NCBI RefSeq assembly: GCF_021130785.1
Contig: NC_060214.1
Coordinates: 108,598,001 to 108,662,000 of the forward strand
Direction: 5' to 3'
DNA length: 64,000 nucleotides
DNA from: Homalodisca vitripennis
Lineage: Eukaryota; Arthropoda; Insecta; Hemiptera; Cicadellidae
Position 1 is the stretch's first letter. Every line of letters begins with the position of its first letter. Below are positions 22,185 to 30,237 of the stretch, piece by piece. The notes beneath the pieces are model-generated. The model worked only from the letters and a program-made list of their open reading frames with translations. It was not told the origin of the DNA and did no database searches. The translations under genes and the position numbers were made by a program.

Positions 22185-23489
22185 CGAACGTAACTTCAGA
22201 AGAAGCAAAAAAACTTGATCAAATAGAAAAGAAATTAATCAAAGAATTTAAAGAACAGATTCGAATTAATGAAAAAGAACAAGAACTTATTCAAAAAATT
22301 AATCAACCTGTAACTTCTGCAATAAAAAATGTTGAGGGCAAAATTGAAAATGTTTTAAGCGATAATCAAAATTTAATGAATTTGGTTCCAGTTGTACGAC
22401 AATTTGCCGATATTTCGATTCCAGAATCTGAGTTTGAATTGCCAAAATTACCATCTTCAACACCATTTAGACCTCGAATCATTGAAGACTCTACCATAGT
22501 TGAACCAATAAGTCCTGGAACAACGGATATAATAATTGGTGAAATTGGTAAAAAATTCCTTCCTAGAGTAAAAGATGATAAATTTGGTTTGTATTGGGAT
22601 AAAAAAAAGAAAAGTTTTATGATTGGAAATTTGCCCGTGAATTTTGAACATAATGATATCATTATTAATGAAAAAACATATGAAGGAACTCAAGGTTTAT
22701 GGAGATTATTAACAGACTATGACGCTCCAAAAGATAATTTATATTCTGAAGAAGATTTGAAAAAGTATACAGAAATTTTATGGGAATCTGACTCAATTTA
22801 CAAAAATAATGATCCATCTACTAAGAAGCCTAAGTCAAGTAGAGGTAAAAAATATATCAATTTGATTAAACCAATTTGGGAAAAAACGAATCGAAGGATC
22901 AGGTGTAAGAAAATACAATGATAATAAGATTGAGTACAGATATATCGACGATTTGACAAAACTCGATGGAATTATAAATTATATTTATGCTCAAGAGAAG
23001 GCTGGAAACAACAATTTTTTGAACGAAAAGAAAGCGATTAAAGATTTTATTTCGAACAAACTTGATGAATTGATTGAAAAACCTGATGGAATTAAATATT
23101 TAAAGCGAGTTTTGCCAGCAATAAGTTCATCTATGATTGAAGGTAGCGGACTTTTGAATGATTTTATCAACAATTTACCTTTTGAATTACACGTACCAAC
23201 TTATCAGTATCTGGGGCCTGGCACAAAACTCGAAAAAAGACTACAAAGAGGAGATCCTGGTATAAATAAATTAGATCAAGCTGCTATGGAACACGATATT
23301 TTTTATGCAAAACATAGTGACACAAATTCCAGACATATAGCAGATAAAGTTTTGCAAGATAAGGCAATGGATAGATTTTTATCAAAAGATGCTAGTTTAG
23401 GTGAAAGATTTGTTGCACTTCCAACAGTTGGAGCAATGTTTTTGAAGAGAAAACTAGGAATGGGAATTGAAGAGAACTTGAAATTTTAA
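22181..23489 (+). pseudogene. Virion protein with phospholipase A2-like domain, one frameshift
   Basis: About 436 codons. N-terminal coiled coil (residues 8-60), a linker, then a domain with FGLYWDKKKKSFMIGNLPV and YEGTQGLWRLLTDYD (about 145-190), common in Polinton-linked proteins. In the second frame is a PLA2-like domain: YQYLGPGTKL..RL.RGDPGINKLD (calcium loop region), then EHDIFY with the catalytic His-Asp pair, then HIADKVL. Such domains in parvovirus-type capsid proteins breach endosomal membranes at entry; the same role is inferred here. The shift lies near 22880-22890 in a run of six A. Confidence 0.82.
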
Positions 23490-23501
23490 CTATATAAATG
23501 G
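23485..23501 (+). promoter_or_regulatory. Start-codon motif, pX-like gene
   Basis: TTTAACTATATAAATGG with ATG at 23498, 8 bp after the stop of the PLA2-domain gene. Confidence 0.55.
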
Positions 23502-23947
23502 AGGTGAACGTAAATTTCAGCAAAAATCAGAAAGAAAAAATAAAATCCGCTTTTAAGAAGAAAATACCCGTTAGTATTCAATTTAAAATAGATCAACTAA
23601 AAAATGGCGAAGATAAGATATTTTTAACAAATAGACAATACAATAAACTCGAAAAACATAAGAAAAACAATAAAGGAACCAGAATAGAATTTTCTTATAA
23701 TCAGTTGAAAGAACTTAAAAATGGTGGACTTTTGAAAGATTTATTAGATTTTGGAGAAAATATTCCAGTTGTTAAAAATGTTGTTCCTTATGTTCGTAAA
23801 GCTGCTCCAATCGTTAAAAAAGATGTGATTCCTATTGTTCGAAACATTTTAAATTGGTTAGATAAAGAGTTGGAAGATGTTACAGGATCTGGATTAGATG
23901 AAAAAACTTTGAATTACGTGAAAACAAACATCGGAAAAAAAATTTGA
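23498..23947 (+). CDS. Basic pX/pVI-like minor virion protein
   Basis: 149 residues, strongly basic. The first 75 residues hold two versions of a motif typical of Polinton basic core proteins: a beta-turn-beta with VNFSKNQKEKIKSAFKKK, then IFLTNRQYNKLEKHKKNNKG, and IEFSYNQLKELKNGGLL. A more hydrophobic segment follows (PVVKNVVPYVRKAAPIVKKD), resembling the amphipathic helix of adenovirus-like minor proteins. It ends in a GSGLD(E) linker. The stop comes right after a run of eight A; the protease begins in the next frame, so the two were probably one fusion protein split by a one-base change. Confidence 0.65.
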   Translation: MEVNVNFSKNQKEKIKSAFKKKIPVSIQFKIDQLKNGEDKIFLTNRQYNKLEKHKKNNKGTRIEFSYNQLKELKNGGLLKDLLDFGENIPVVKNVVPYVRKAAPIVKKDVIPIVRNILNWLDKELEDVTGSGLDEKTLNYVKTNIGKKI

Positions 23948-24299
23948 ACCCTTAACATTCGGAGAATTGGAAGAAATCTGCAAAAATATTAAACATTTTA
24001 GAGGAATTTTTATGCGCGATACATTACCTGAAAAAGTTAAGAAATTTGAATGTGGAATTGTGAATTTAGACTCGATTATGGGAAGTGGAACGCATTGGGT
24101 TTGTTATTATAAGAATGATAAGAATGCCTGTTATTTTGATTCGTATGGAAGAATTGAGGACAAACCGCCGATAGAATTGATCAAATATTTGAAAAAATCA
24201 AGCGTCTACTACAATGACTCTCAGATTCAAGACTATAACGATCCCCCAATTTGTGGACATTTGTGTATTTTTGTTTTGAATGAACTGAGTACTGGTTAA
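23943..24299 (+). CDS. Adenovirus-type (adenain-like) maturation cysteine protease
   Basis: About 118 residues in a frame open from just after 23919. Cleaves virion precursor proteins. Catalytic order as in adenain: histidine in SGTHWVCYY, acidic residue in CYFDSYG, a glutamine in DSQIQDY, and cysteine in PPICGHLCIFVL. Start LTFGELEEICKNI, then FRGIFMRDTLP, is typical of Polinton proteases. There is no ATG at the head; the frame connects to the pX-like protein upstream across the A8 run (23935-23942), so it is read as the C-terminal part of a pX-protease fusion. Shorter than human adenain (about 200), normal for the group. Confidence 0.88.
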   Translation, partial: FEPLTFGELEEICKNIKHFRGIFMRDTLPEKVKKFECGIVNLDSIMGSGTHWVCYYKNDKNACYFDSYGRIEDKPPIELIKYLKKSSVYYNDSQIQDYNDPPICGHLCIFVLNELSTG

Positions 24300-24340
24300 A
24301 GATTTTAAAGAAGTTGTTAACAAATTATTGCTTAATAAAT

Positions 24341-25216
24341 ATGGATTCACAAAATATTTTTGACGTATTTGGAACACAAATTATTCAAAATGTAGATAAT
24401 AGTTTGAATTTTGATAGTTTGAGAAATGAGTTTGATAACAAGTTAGAAAATGTATTACAAAACCTTCCAGATTCAGATATGTTTGCTGTCGAGATTGAAG
24501 ATTTTAAAGCAGAATATGATAACAAACTTGCAAATTTCATGAGTTCAAATGAAGTTGCTGATAAAATAAAAACATTGGAAAAAGAAGTTGATGATGGTGT
24601 AAAAAAATTATTTACCAATTTAATGTCTCATATCGAAAAAGCTGATAAAATTACTGAAGCGATCAAAGTTGAAAAGAATTATGTTAGTTTGGCTAATAAG
24701 AAAAGAATTGTCGGTGTTCGACCTGGTATTGACAAACATGATGTTGTTGTTAAAGAACAAATTTTAAAACCTCTAAAATTATCAGAAAACATCGATATTG
24801 TTGATTTACATGATCCGAATGTTAAAAATGCCTTAGATTTTAAAGGAAAAAGAATTAGCGGTGTTAGTAAAGGAATTAATCCATTTGATGTTGTTGTAAT
24901 GATTCAATTAGAAGATCCTATTAAAATGTTTAATGAACTAAAACAAAATTATGAGAATCATAAACAGCATGTTAAAGATTTTACAACAGAAGTCTATGAA
25001 AAACTTGATGAAAGAAGTAAAAGATCAGTAGACGATGTTGGTGAAATTAATGAAAAACTTACTAATTTTAAAGAGTCTTTTGATAAGTTTAGTTTAGATG
25101 CTACGAAAACTTTTGAGAATATTGGTCATAAATTTGTTGAATACAATGATTCTTATGCTGTCAAATTTCAAAAATTAGAAAAAAAACTTAATAATATGGA
25201 GGAAAGATCTTACTGA
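24341..25216 (+). CDS. Fibre-like coiled-coil protein with duplicated KRI.GV.xGI motif
   Basis: Intact, 291 residues. Mostly coiled coil (about 40-110 and 200-285). The central part has two copies of a motif about 50 residues apart: KRIVGVRPGIDKHDVVVKEQ (about 121-140) and KRISGVSKGINPFDVV (about 170-186). This resembles the repeat (..RI.NL..P....DAV.K.YVD) found in phage tail fibres and other trimeric fibrous proteins. A receptor-binding or decorating fibre is inferred. The start at 24341 (CTTAATAAATATGG) is chosen over an upstream in-frame codon at 24314 because of the motif. Confidence 0.55.
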   Translation: MDSQNIFDVFGTQIIQNVDNSLNFDSLRNEFDNKLENVLQNLPDSDMFAVEIEDFKAEYDNKLANFMSSNEVADKIKTLEKEVDDGVKKLFTNLMSHIEKADKITEAIKVEKNYVSLANKKRIVGVRPGIDKHDVVVKEQILKPLKLSENIDIVDLHDPNVKNALDFKGKRISGVSKGINPFDVVVMIQLEDPIKMFNELKQNYENHKQHVKDFTTEVYEKLDERSKRSVDDVGEINEKLTNFKESFDKFSLDATKTFENIGHKFVEYNDSYAVKFQKLEKKLNNMEERSY

Positions 25217-25252
25217 AATAGGTATTCGTGTAGGGTTTTATGCATGATAAAA

Positions 25253-25269
25253 TTTCCTTATATAAATGG
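25253..25269 (+). promoter_or_regulatory. Start-codon motif, small zinc-ribbon gene
   Basis: TTTCCTTATATAAATGG with ATG at 25266. It supports the short gene as real. Confidence 0.55.
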
Positions 25270-25409
25270 CGCTCATATACTGTGTGAGGTGTAAGGCAAA
25301 AACTGAAACAAATGATATAAAATACTATGCAAATATCAATGGAGTTAAGAGAATTTCTGGAAAATGTGCTGAATGTAACGCAAAAAAGAGTCAATTTATA
25401 AAAACTTGA
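25266..25409 (+). CDS. Small zinc-ribbon protein, DUF5679-like
   Basis: 47 residues, intact. Two zinc knuckles: YCVRCKAKTE near the N-terminus and GKCAECNAKK near the C-terminus, joined by a short segment with NGVKRISG. This is the order of the small virus-associated DUF5679 family, as I recall it. Function unknown. The perfect start motif, the correct spacing from the fibre gene and the lack of frame breaks support it. Confidence 0.65.
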   Translation: MALIYCVRCKAKTETNDIKYYANINGVKRISGKCAECNAKKSQFIKT

Positions 25410-25431
25410 AATTTTTTCTTAATAAATAGAG

Positions 25432-25832
25432 ATGGCGGGACATTACAGTGCTTTCGATCTTTTTATAATGCAACACGAAAGAGATTTGAAAAAAGAACAT
25501 TGGGATGACATTTCTCAAAAATATGAATTATCCGAAGATATGATGAGATTATACGTAAACAAATTGAATTGGTATAACATTGCTAAATATCAAACTTTAT
25601 CATCAGAGTTCATTCAAGAAAATATACATTATCAATTAAAAGATCATATGTCTGTTCTTTGCCTCTATCAACACTTGAGTATAAAGTTTTTTGGGATGAA
25701 AATAAAGATACAGTTGATTGGAACAATATTATAGATAGCGGTTACTATCCTGTGCAGATTTTATTGAAATATGTGACCGAGATCGCAAAATTTAAGGAAC
25801 AGAATCCTGAATATGACGAAGTAGATCATTAA
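25432..25832 (+). pseudogene. Helical protein with LS..FI repeats, one frameshift
   Basis: About 133 codons. The first frame (to about 25665) contains repeats of W..I....LSEDMMR / W..IAKYQTLSSEFIQ, with helical spacing. The second frame continues with YKVFWDENKDTVDW...YYPVQILLKYV to the stop at 25830-25832. W-x2-I...Q.LS..FI repeats are seen in proteins of several DNA viruses, but I do not know a function. Starts at ATG 25432 after CTTAATAAATAGAG, a looser version of the motif. Confidence 0.5.
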
Positions 25833-25888
25833 AAAATGACTAAAATCTTTTCTTATCGACTTATACATGATGTTTAAAATTTCTAAAT

Positions 25889-25905
25889 TTTCTCTTATTA
25901 AATGG
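25889..25905 (+). promoter_or_regulatory. Start-codon motif, capsid gene
   Basis: TTTTCTCTTATTAAATGG with ATG at 25902. Confidence 0.5.
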
Positions 25906-27088
25906 TGGACTACAAAAAGTATTCAGGCGATATTGAAAGGGCGGAGTTTAAAAATTTCTATCCAATTAGTAAACAACATTTGAATGAACCGAATAAAAGA
26001 ACTGAGTTTAATATTGATTTTGGAGATAATTTTTGCTCGTCTAACTTCCAGTTTTATATTTCTGGAACTTTTAACAAAACAAGATGGTCAAGCATATCTT
26101 GGAACTGATAATGTTAGATTAATCGATAATTTTATACCGTTTTTATTTTCTAAGATTGAAGTAAGAAAACACAATAAATTGATAGAAGAAGTCGAAAACT
26201 GTGGCCAATTAAGCACTATTAAAGGAACCATTTGTTATTCCAAAAGTGATGTATTTTCAAACAGTTTTGAATCAACTTTTAAATTTGGACAATTTGAAGC
26301 GGTCGGTGATTTAGCACATTTCGGCTTAGGATTTTTTGAAAATGTTACTATTCCGATCTATAAAGGAGGATTTTATCTAAGTTTTATAAGAGCAGAAGAC
26401 GATGATGTGATTCTGAAGACTGCAACTGGAAATGTTATGCCTGTTGATGGCAAAATTACAATTAACGAGTTTTTCATTAGAGTTCCGATGATTGATTACA
26501 AAACCACGAGTAAAATTCAGTTGATTGATGAAATTATAAAATCTCAAAACATCACGTTTAATTTTCTAGATTGGCAATGTATTGAACAAAAAGGTATTTC
26601 CGGAACAACTTATTCGTTCGATATCACAAATATTTATAGAAATATCTTCAATCCCAAGTTCGTTATCATTGGTTTTCAAACAGATAGACAGAATAATCAA
26701 GAAAAAAATCCTTCAAAGTTTGATAGTTTGGATGTAAAAAATATCAGAGTAAAATTGAACGGTTCTTATTATCCAGATGAATTTACAAAATTTAAACATT
26801 TCCGGTGGTCTTTTCAGAATCATGTATCAGATGTATCAAGATTTTAAGAAAGTTTACTACAAAAATATGGAAATGTATTACAACCCCAAAGAATTTATAG
26901 CAAATAGACCCATTTATGTCATTGATACAACAAAGAGTTTGACAAATATTTCTAGTTCAAAGAACGATATAATTATCAATATGGATTTTCAAAAAGCTGT
27001 TACAAACGCGATTTGTTATGTGGTTGTGGTTTCTGAGAAATTTTTAGCCTATGATGTGATTAAGAACGATATTAGAGAAATTCAGTAG
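25902..27088 (+). pseudogene. Major capsid protein candidate, two frameshifts
   Basis: About 395 codons in three frames (shifts near 26080 and 26815). Segments FIPFLFSKIEVRKHNKLIEEV, GQLSTIKGTICYS, FEAVGDLAHFGLGFFENV, YKGGFYLSFIRAEDDD, NPKFVIIGFQTDRQNN and FDSLDVKNIRVKLNG follow the order typical of Polinton major capsid proteins (double jelly roll). At about 395 residues it is shorter than many such proteins, so the fold should be confirmed. Its last codons overlap the stop of the convergent minus gene. Confidence 0.75.
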
Positions 27089-27322
27089 TTAATGATGTTC
27101 ATATTGTTCTCTTTCATTCCTTCTAAAACTTCAAAAATATACTCTTTCGCCGATGAAAAATCTCGATTTCTTCCGGAATAATCTTTATAATCATAAACAA
27201 AATATCCTAAATAGTTGTACAATAGAATGAAATTATTTCTTTTTATCTCGGTAGTTGAAATATAAACATAAACATTTGCGCTGAAAAATTTATATCGGCA
27301 GACTTAGTTCCATAGCTTCCAT
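27082..27322 (-). pseudogene. Small unknown gene of the element, one frameshift
   Basis: Not in a single open frame. ATG at 27322 follows ATAAATGG on the minus strand; after about ten codons the frame shifts by one base, then stays open: VYVYISTTEIKRNNFILLYN, then YFVYDYKDYSGRNRDF, then EYIFEVLEGM, stopping at 27082. About 80 residues in total. The Y/F-rich composition and absence of stops in this frame over 200 bp, plus the start motif, support it. It is divergent from the zinc-ribbon gene (17 bp between ATGs) and overlaps the capsid stop by three bases. Function unknown. Confidence 0.45.
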
Positions 27323-27339
27323 TTATTCTTTTTGTAAAA

Positions 27340-27771
27340 ATGGAAGAGTATAATGCCAACTGTTACAAGTGTTATAATAGAGGAGAAATTATTGATAAAA
27401 GATTAGTTTGTAGAGATTGTAATTTAATTTTGTACGAAAGACCTAAGCCTAAGAAATTTCGAAATAAATTAACATATTTGAATAATCTGCTTATGAAATT
27501 ACAATACGGAGACAAGAAGCAAACAAAATTTGTTACAGAATTTAGAAAAAAGAACAAAAATTTTTACTTATCTCTTGGAACCATTGACAAAATTATTTTC
27601 CTTTTCAAAGAATACATTAGGTTTGTTGGTTTAAATACACACGTTTATTATGAAAAGATATTACCTGTATTTTTTCATTATCTGGATGTTGAATTTGTCT
27701 ACGATTTTAAGCCAGAAATCCTCGATGATTTTTATAGTACATTTGGAGAAATTAAACGAGGAACCTCTTGA
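27340..27771 (+). CDS. Zinc-ribbon protein, possible VLTF-3-like transcription factor
   Basis: Intact, 143 residues. N-terminal zinc ribbon CYKC-x12-CRDC (residues 8-28). A basic helical domain follows: F.NKLTYLNNLLMKLQYG (about 42-60), then FVTEF, IDKIIFLFKEYIRF, and YYEKILPVFFHYL. This two-part architecture, zinc ribbon then a helical domain with an L..LQ helix and a YYEKI..I..L element, resembles the poxvirus/NCLDV late transcription factor VLTF-3 family (Pfam Pox_VLTF3). The likeness is from pattern reading, not alignment. It could otherwise be a TFIIB-type ribbon fused to an unrelated helical domain. Lies next to the right TIR. Confidence 0.5.
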   Translation: MEEYNANCYKCYNRGEIIDKRLVCRDCNLILYERPKPKKFRNKLTYLNNLLMKLQYGDKKQTKFVTEFRKKNKNFYLSLGTIDKIIFLFKEYIRFVGLNTHVYYEKILPVFFHYLDVEFVYDFKPEILDDFYSTFGEIKRGTS

Positions 27772-27857
27772 AAAGAATGCGGTTTTACTCACATTCTCCC
27801 CGACTTCTCGAGTGATTGTTAGCAAATTTCATTATTTCCGTTTATAGATTTTTTATT

Positions 27858-28211
27858 AAGATTTCTGGATTTTTTCATTAAAATAGCTTAAGAAATTAGA
27901 AGCCTACAATGAACAGTAAAACAGCTATAGATTCGGTTATTTAACATTCGTGGTTTCCTGTTAGATTTCTTAGATTTGTTTATGGTTCAATGGACAGTAT
28001 TTTACATTCGTGGTTTCCTGTTAGATTTCTTAGATTTGTTTATGGTTCAATGGACAGTATTTTACATTGATTTTCTGACTGTCCCAAAAGTGGTCTAGGA
28101 ACCCCTTACTGTTTGATTTTACAGATTCGTTTATTGTCCTTTAAACAGTATTTTCCGTTGGTTTTCTGTTTACTCCAAAAGTGGTCTAGAACCCTTACAT
28201 TCATATCTACT
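27858..28211. repeat. Right terminal inverted repeat
   Basis: Inverted copy of 13942-14235, about 354 bp. The difference in length is due to a 60-bp tandem duplication. The outer end is CATATCTACT, then a (TA)n tract. Confidence 0.88.
27943..28062. repeat. 60-bp perfect tandem duplication inside the right TIR
   Basis: A 60-bp unit starting ACATTCGTGGTTTCC occurs at 27943-28002 and again at 28003-28062; the left TIR has only one. The two copies look identical, pointing to a recent duplication. Confidence 0.85.
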
Positions 28212-28227
28212 TATATATATATATATT
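28212..28227. repeat. (TA)n between the Polinton-like and Penelope-like elements
   Basis: A short TA tract, about 16 bp, with the Polinton-like right end on one side and the truncated 5' end of the Penelope-like coding region on the other. Confidence 0.8.
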
Positions 28228-28228
28228 A

Positions 28229-29984
28229 GAGAAGCCAACCGTCAATTAGAACATGAAGACACTTATCAGTTATTAAAATCTGATATGACAAACCACTTCA
28301 ATAAAGAAATAACGAAATATTTTAAAGAAAATTCTATTAAAGAGGGATTGCCAAAAGAGCTAATTGATATTTTAATAAACATAAATCCTCTCAAAACACC
28401 CGTTTTCTACCTGTTACCGAAAGTACACAAAACAAAGATATCACCACCTGGCCGTCCCATAGTCGCCTCAATATCATCTCCTACAGAAAGAATATCAGGG
28501 TTTGTAGATGTACACCTACAGGAGTTTGTCAAAAATGTACCATCCTACTTGAAAAACACTGATCATTTTATTGAAAGATTAAAAGAAATACCCCAGCCTA
28601 TTGCAACAAATGTGACGTTAGTTACAATTGATGTAAACTTCCTTATATACTAATATTGACCACAATAAAGGTATGGAAGCGGTGAAACACTTTTTAGATA
28701 AAAGACCTGGAAATTCAAAACCAAGCACTAACTTCATCATTGCTCTCATAAATTTTATATTATCTTCCAATTGTTTTCGATTTCAAAACAAATTTTATTT
28801 ACAAAAGAAAGGAACAGCCATGGGTACCCGAATGGCCCCATCATACGCAAATCTTTTTATGGCAAAATTTGAACAAGATTTTCTACATTCTCAAACATTT
28901 AAACCTGTATTCTGGTCTAGATACATAGATGACATTTTTATGTTATGGACAGAGAGTAATGAAAAACTTTTAGATTTCCTAAACGCATTGAACTCCTTCG
29001 ATAACAATTTAAAATTTACTTGGAAAATTTCAACAGAGTCAGTTACATTTCTGGATATTGCGTTTACATCAAGAAAGGTTACTTGAAACACAAAATTAAT
29101 GTAAAACCTACAAACACTTTTCAATATCTACACTACAACAGTTGTCACCCTGTATATGTAAAAAGATCAATTCCCAAAAGCTTGGTTACACGAGCAACCA
29201 AATTATGCAGTGAGAGTGAAGATCTTAAAAATTACGTTAGTAACATATATGATGCTTTTTTAAAACGAGGATATCCTGAGAAGCTATTAAATGAAAAGCT
29301 ACAGCTCAATGAAAGCAACCTTAATAATAATTATGCCAAAAAGAAATATTATGATGAGCCTAAATTAATAACACAATATCATCCTGGTCTCTACAAAATT
29401 AACAACATTTTTAAAGTAGCTTACAAAATTCTTCAAAATTCTCCACTGACAGACTCATTTCTAAAAAGTATTCCACGTATTGTTTTTAAAAGACCTCCTA
29501 TTTTAAAGGACATTATATCGAAACCAAAATTACCAGCTGATTCTGATGTGGAAACTACATTTAAAGGAGCACATCCATGTAAATAAATCAAGATGCATGG
29601 TGTGCAATCAAATACAAGAGTCATCAAAATTTGAAAGTAGTTCAACTAAAAAAGTATACAAAATTATTGGAAATTTGACATGTGATACAAAAAATGTAGT
29701 ATATCAAATTCAGTGTAAACAATGTCCTAAAGACTACATCGGCTCTACAACAAATAATTTAAGAATTATTATTGACAGGTCACCGTTATGATTTTAAGCA
29801 TAATGATGAATCAAAACCATTAGTTATTCATAGTAAAATACACAATGAATCTTTTGAAAATTGATATACAGTAAAACCAATACGATCAATACCAAATTCA
29901 AATACATCAAAATTAATAAATTTAGAACAAGCATGTCAAATTGTCACAAAATCTAAATTCCCCTATGGATTAAATCTTCGATAA
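28229..29984 (+). pseudogene. Penelope-like retroelement (RT plus GIY-YIG), 5' truncated and frameshifted
   Basis: About 585 codons remain of a protein that normally exceeds 800. The reading starts mid-domain (GLP.ELIDILININP). Reverse transcriptase motifs: FYLLPKVHKTKISPPGRPIV (about 28409-28465), GTAMGTRMAPSYANLFMAKF (about 28810-28870) and catalytic SRYIDDIFMLW (about 28917-28950). Thumb region follows, then a C-terminal GIY-YIG-like segment, VVYQIQCKQC.KDYIGSTTN (about 29695-29760), ending at a stop at 29982. Frame changes occur near 28650, 29060, 29575 and 29770. Downstream 3' region to about 30190 contains a CTGAAGAA hairpin. Confidence 0.88.
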
Positions 29985-30131
29985 ATTTGAATCATCTGGA
30001 CACTCATCACATCTTTACACCCACAGTCTGGACATATGTTTATCATTTCAAGAATATTATGCTTATTAATTTATTTATCTGTTTACATGTATGTTTTTGA
30101 TTATTTTGTGTGTTTCGTTATGTTGTTTTGA

Positions 30132-30154
30132 CCTGAAGAAGCGTAATGCGAAAT
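30132..30154 (+). other. CTGAAGAA-stem-GAAAT hairpin motif in Penelope-like 3' region
   Basis: CTGAAGAA, a short GCG.TAA.TGC stem-loop, then GAAAT. It has the same form as motifs in the R2 repeats and at 42.29 and 50.93 kb. It is close to the hammerhead core (CUGANGA-stem-GAAA) but with one extra A. Confidence 0.5.
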
Positions 30155-30188
30155 ATAGTTAATCAATATTAATATGTGGGCCTTTTTC

Positions 30189-30191
<3 letters not shown>

Positions 30192-30236
<45 letters not shown>
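30192..30236. repeat. (TA)n microsatellite at the 3' side of the Penelope-like element
   Basis: About 22 TA units. Together with the tract at 28212-28227 it brackets the Penelope-like element. Confidence 0.9.

Positions 30237-30237
<1 letters not shown>

Larger units (their letters stand above)
13942..28211. mobile_element. Polinton/Maverick-like (Polinton-like virus) element, 14.27 kb
   Basis: A complete element bounded by inverted repeats starting AGTAGATATG and ending CATATCTACT, with 5'-AG and CT-3' termini as in Polintons. Gene order: OB-like (-), protein-primed DNA polymerase B (+), zinc-ribbon protein (+), BRO (-), BRO remnant (-), putative virion protein (-), packaging ATPase (+), CACGTT minisatellite, PLA2-domain virion protein (+), pX-like plus adenain-like protease (+), fibre-like (+), small zinc ribbon (+), helical protein (+), capsid protein (+), small gene (-), VLTF-3-like zinc-ribbon protein (+). 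No rve-type integrase was found. The module of polymerase, ATPase, protease and capsid is diagnostic of the Polinton/adintovirus group. Many genes carry one-base frame breaks. Confidence 0.92.

Noticed and set aside
21827..22193. Three overlapping frames of 86-117 codons rich in HV, F and R
   Set aside because: They are the three readings of the CACGTT minisatellite, which contains no stop codon.
13936..28217. Six-base TATATA target-site duplication
   Set aside because: Matches Polinton expectation but lies in (TA)n on both sides, so it is uninformative.
28229..29984. Penelope-like genes as part of the Polinton-like element
   Set aside because: They lie outside the right TIR, and reverse transcriptase with GIY-YIG defines a separate element.
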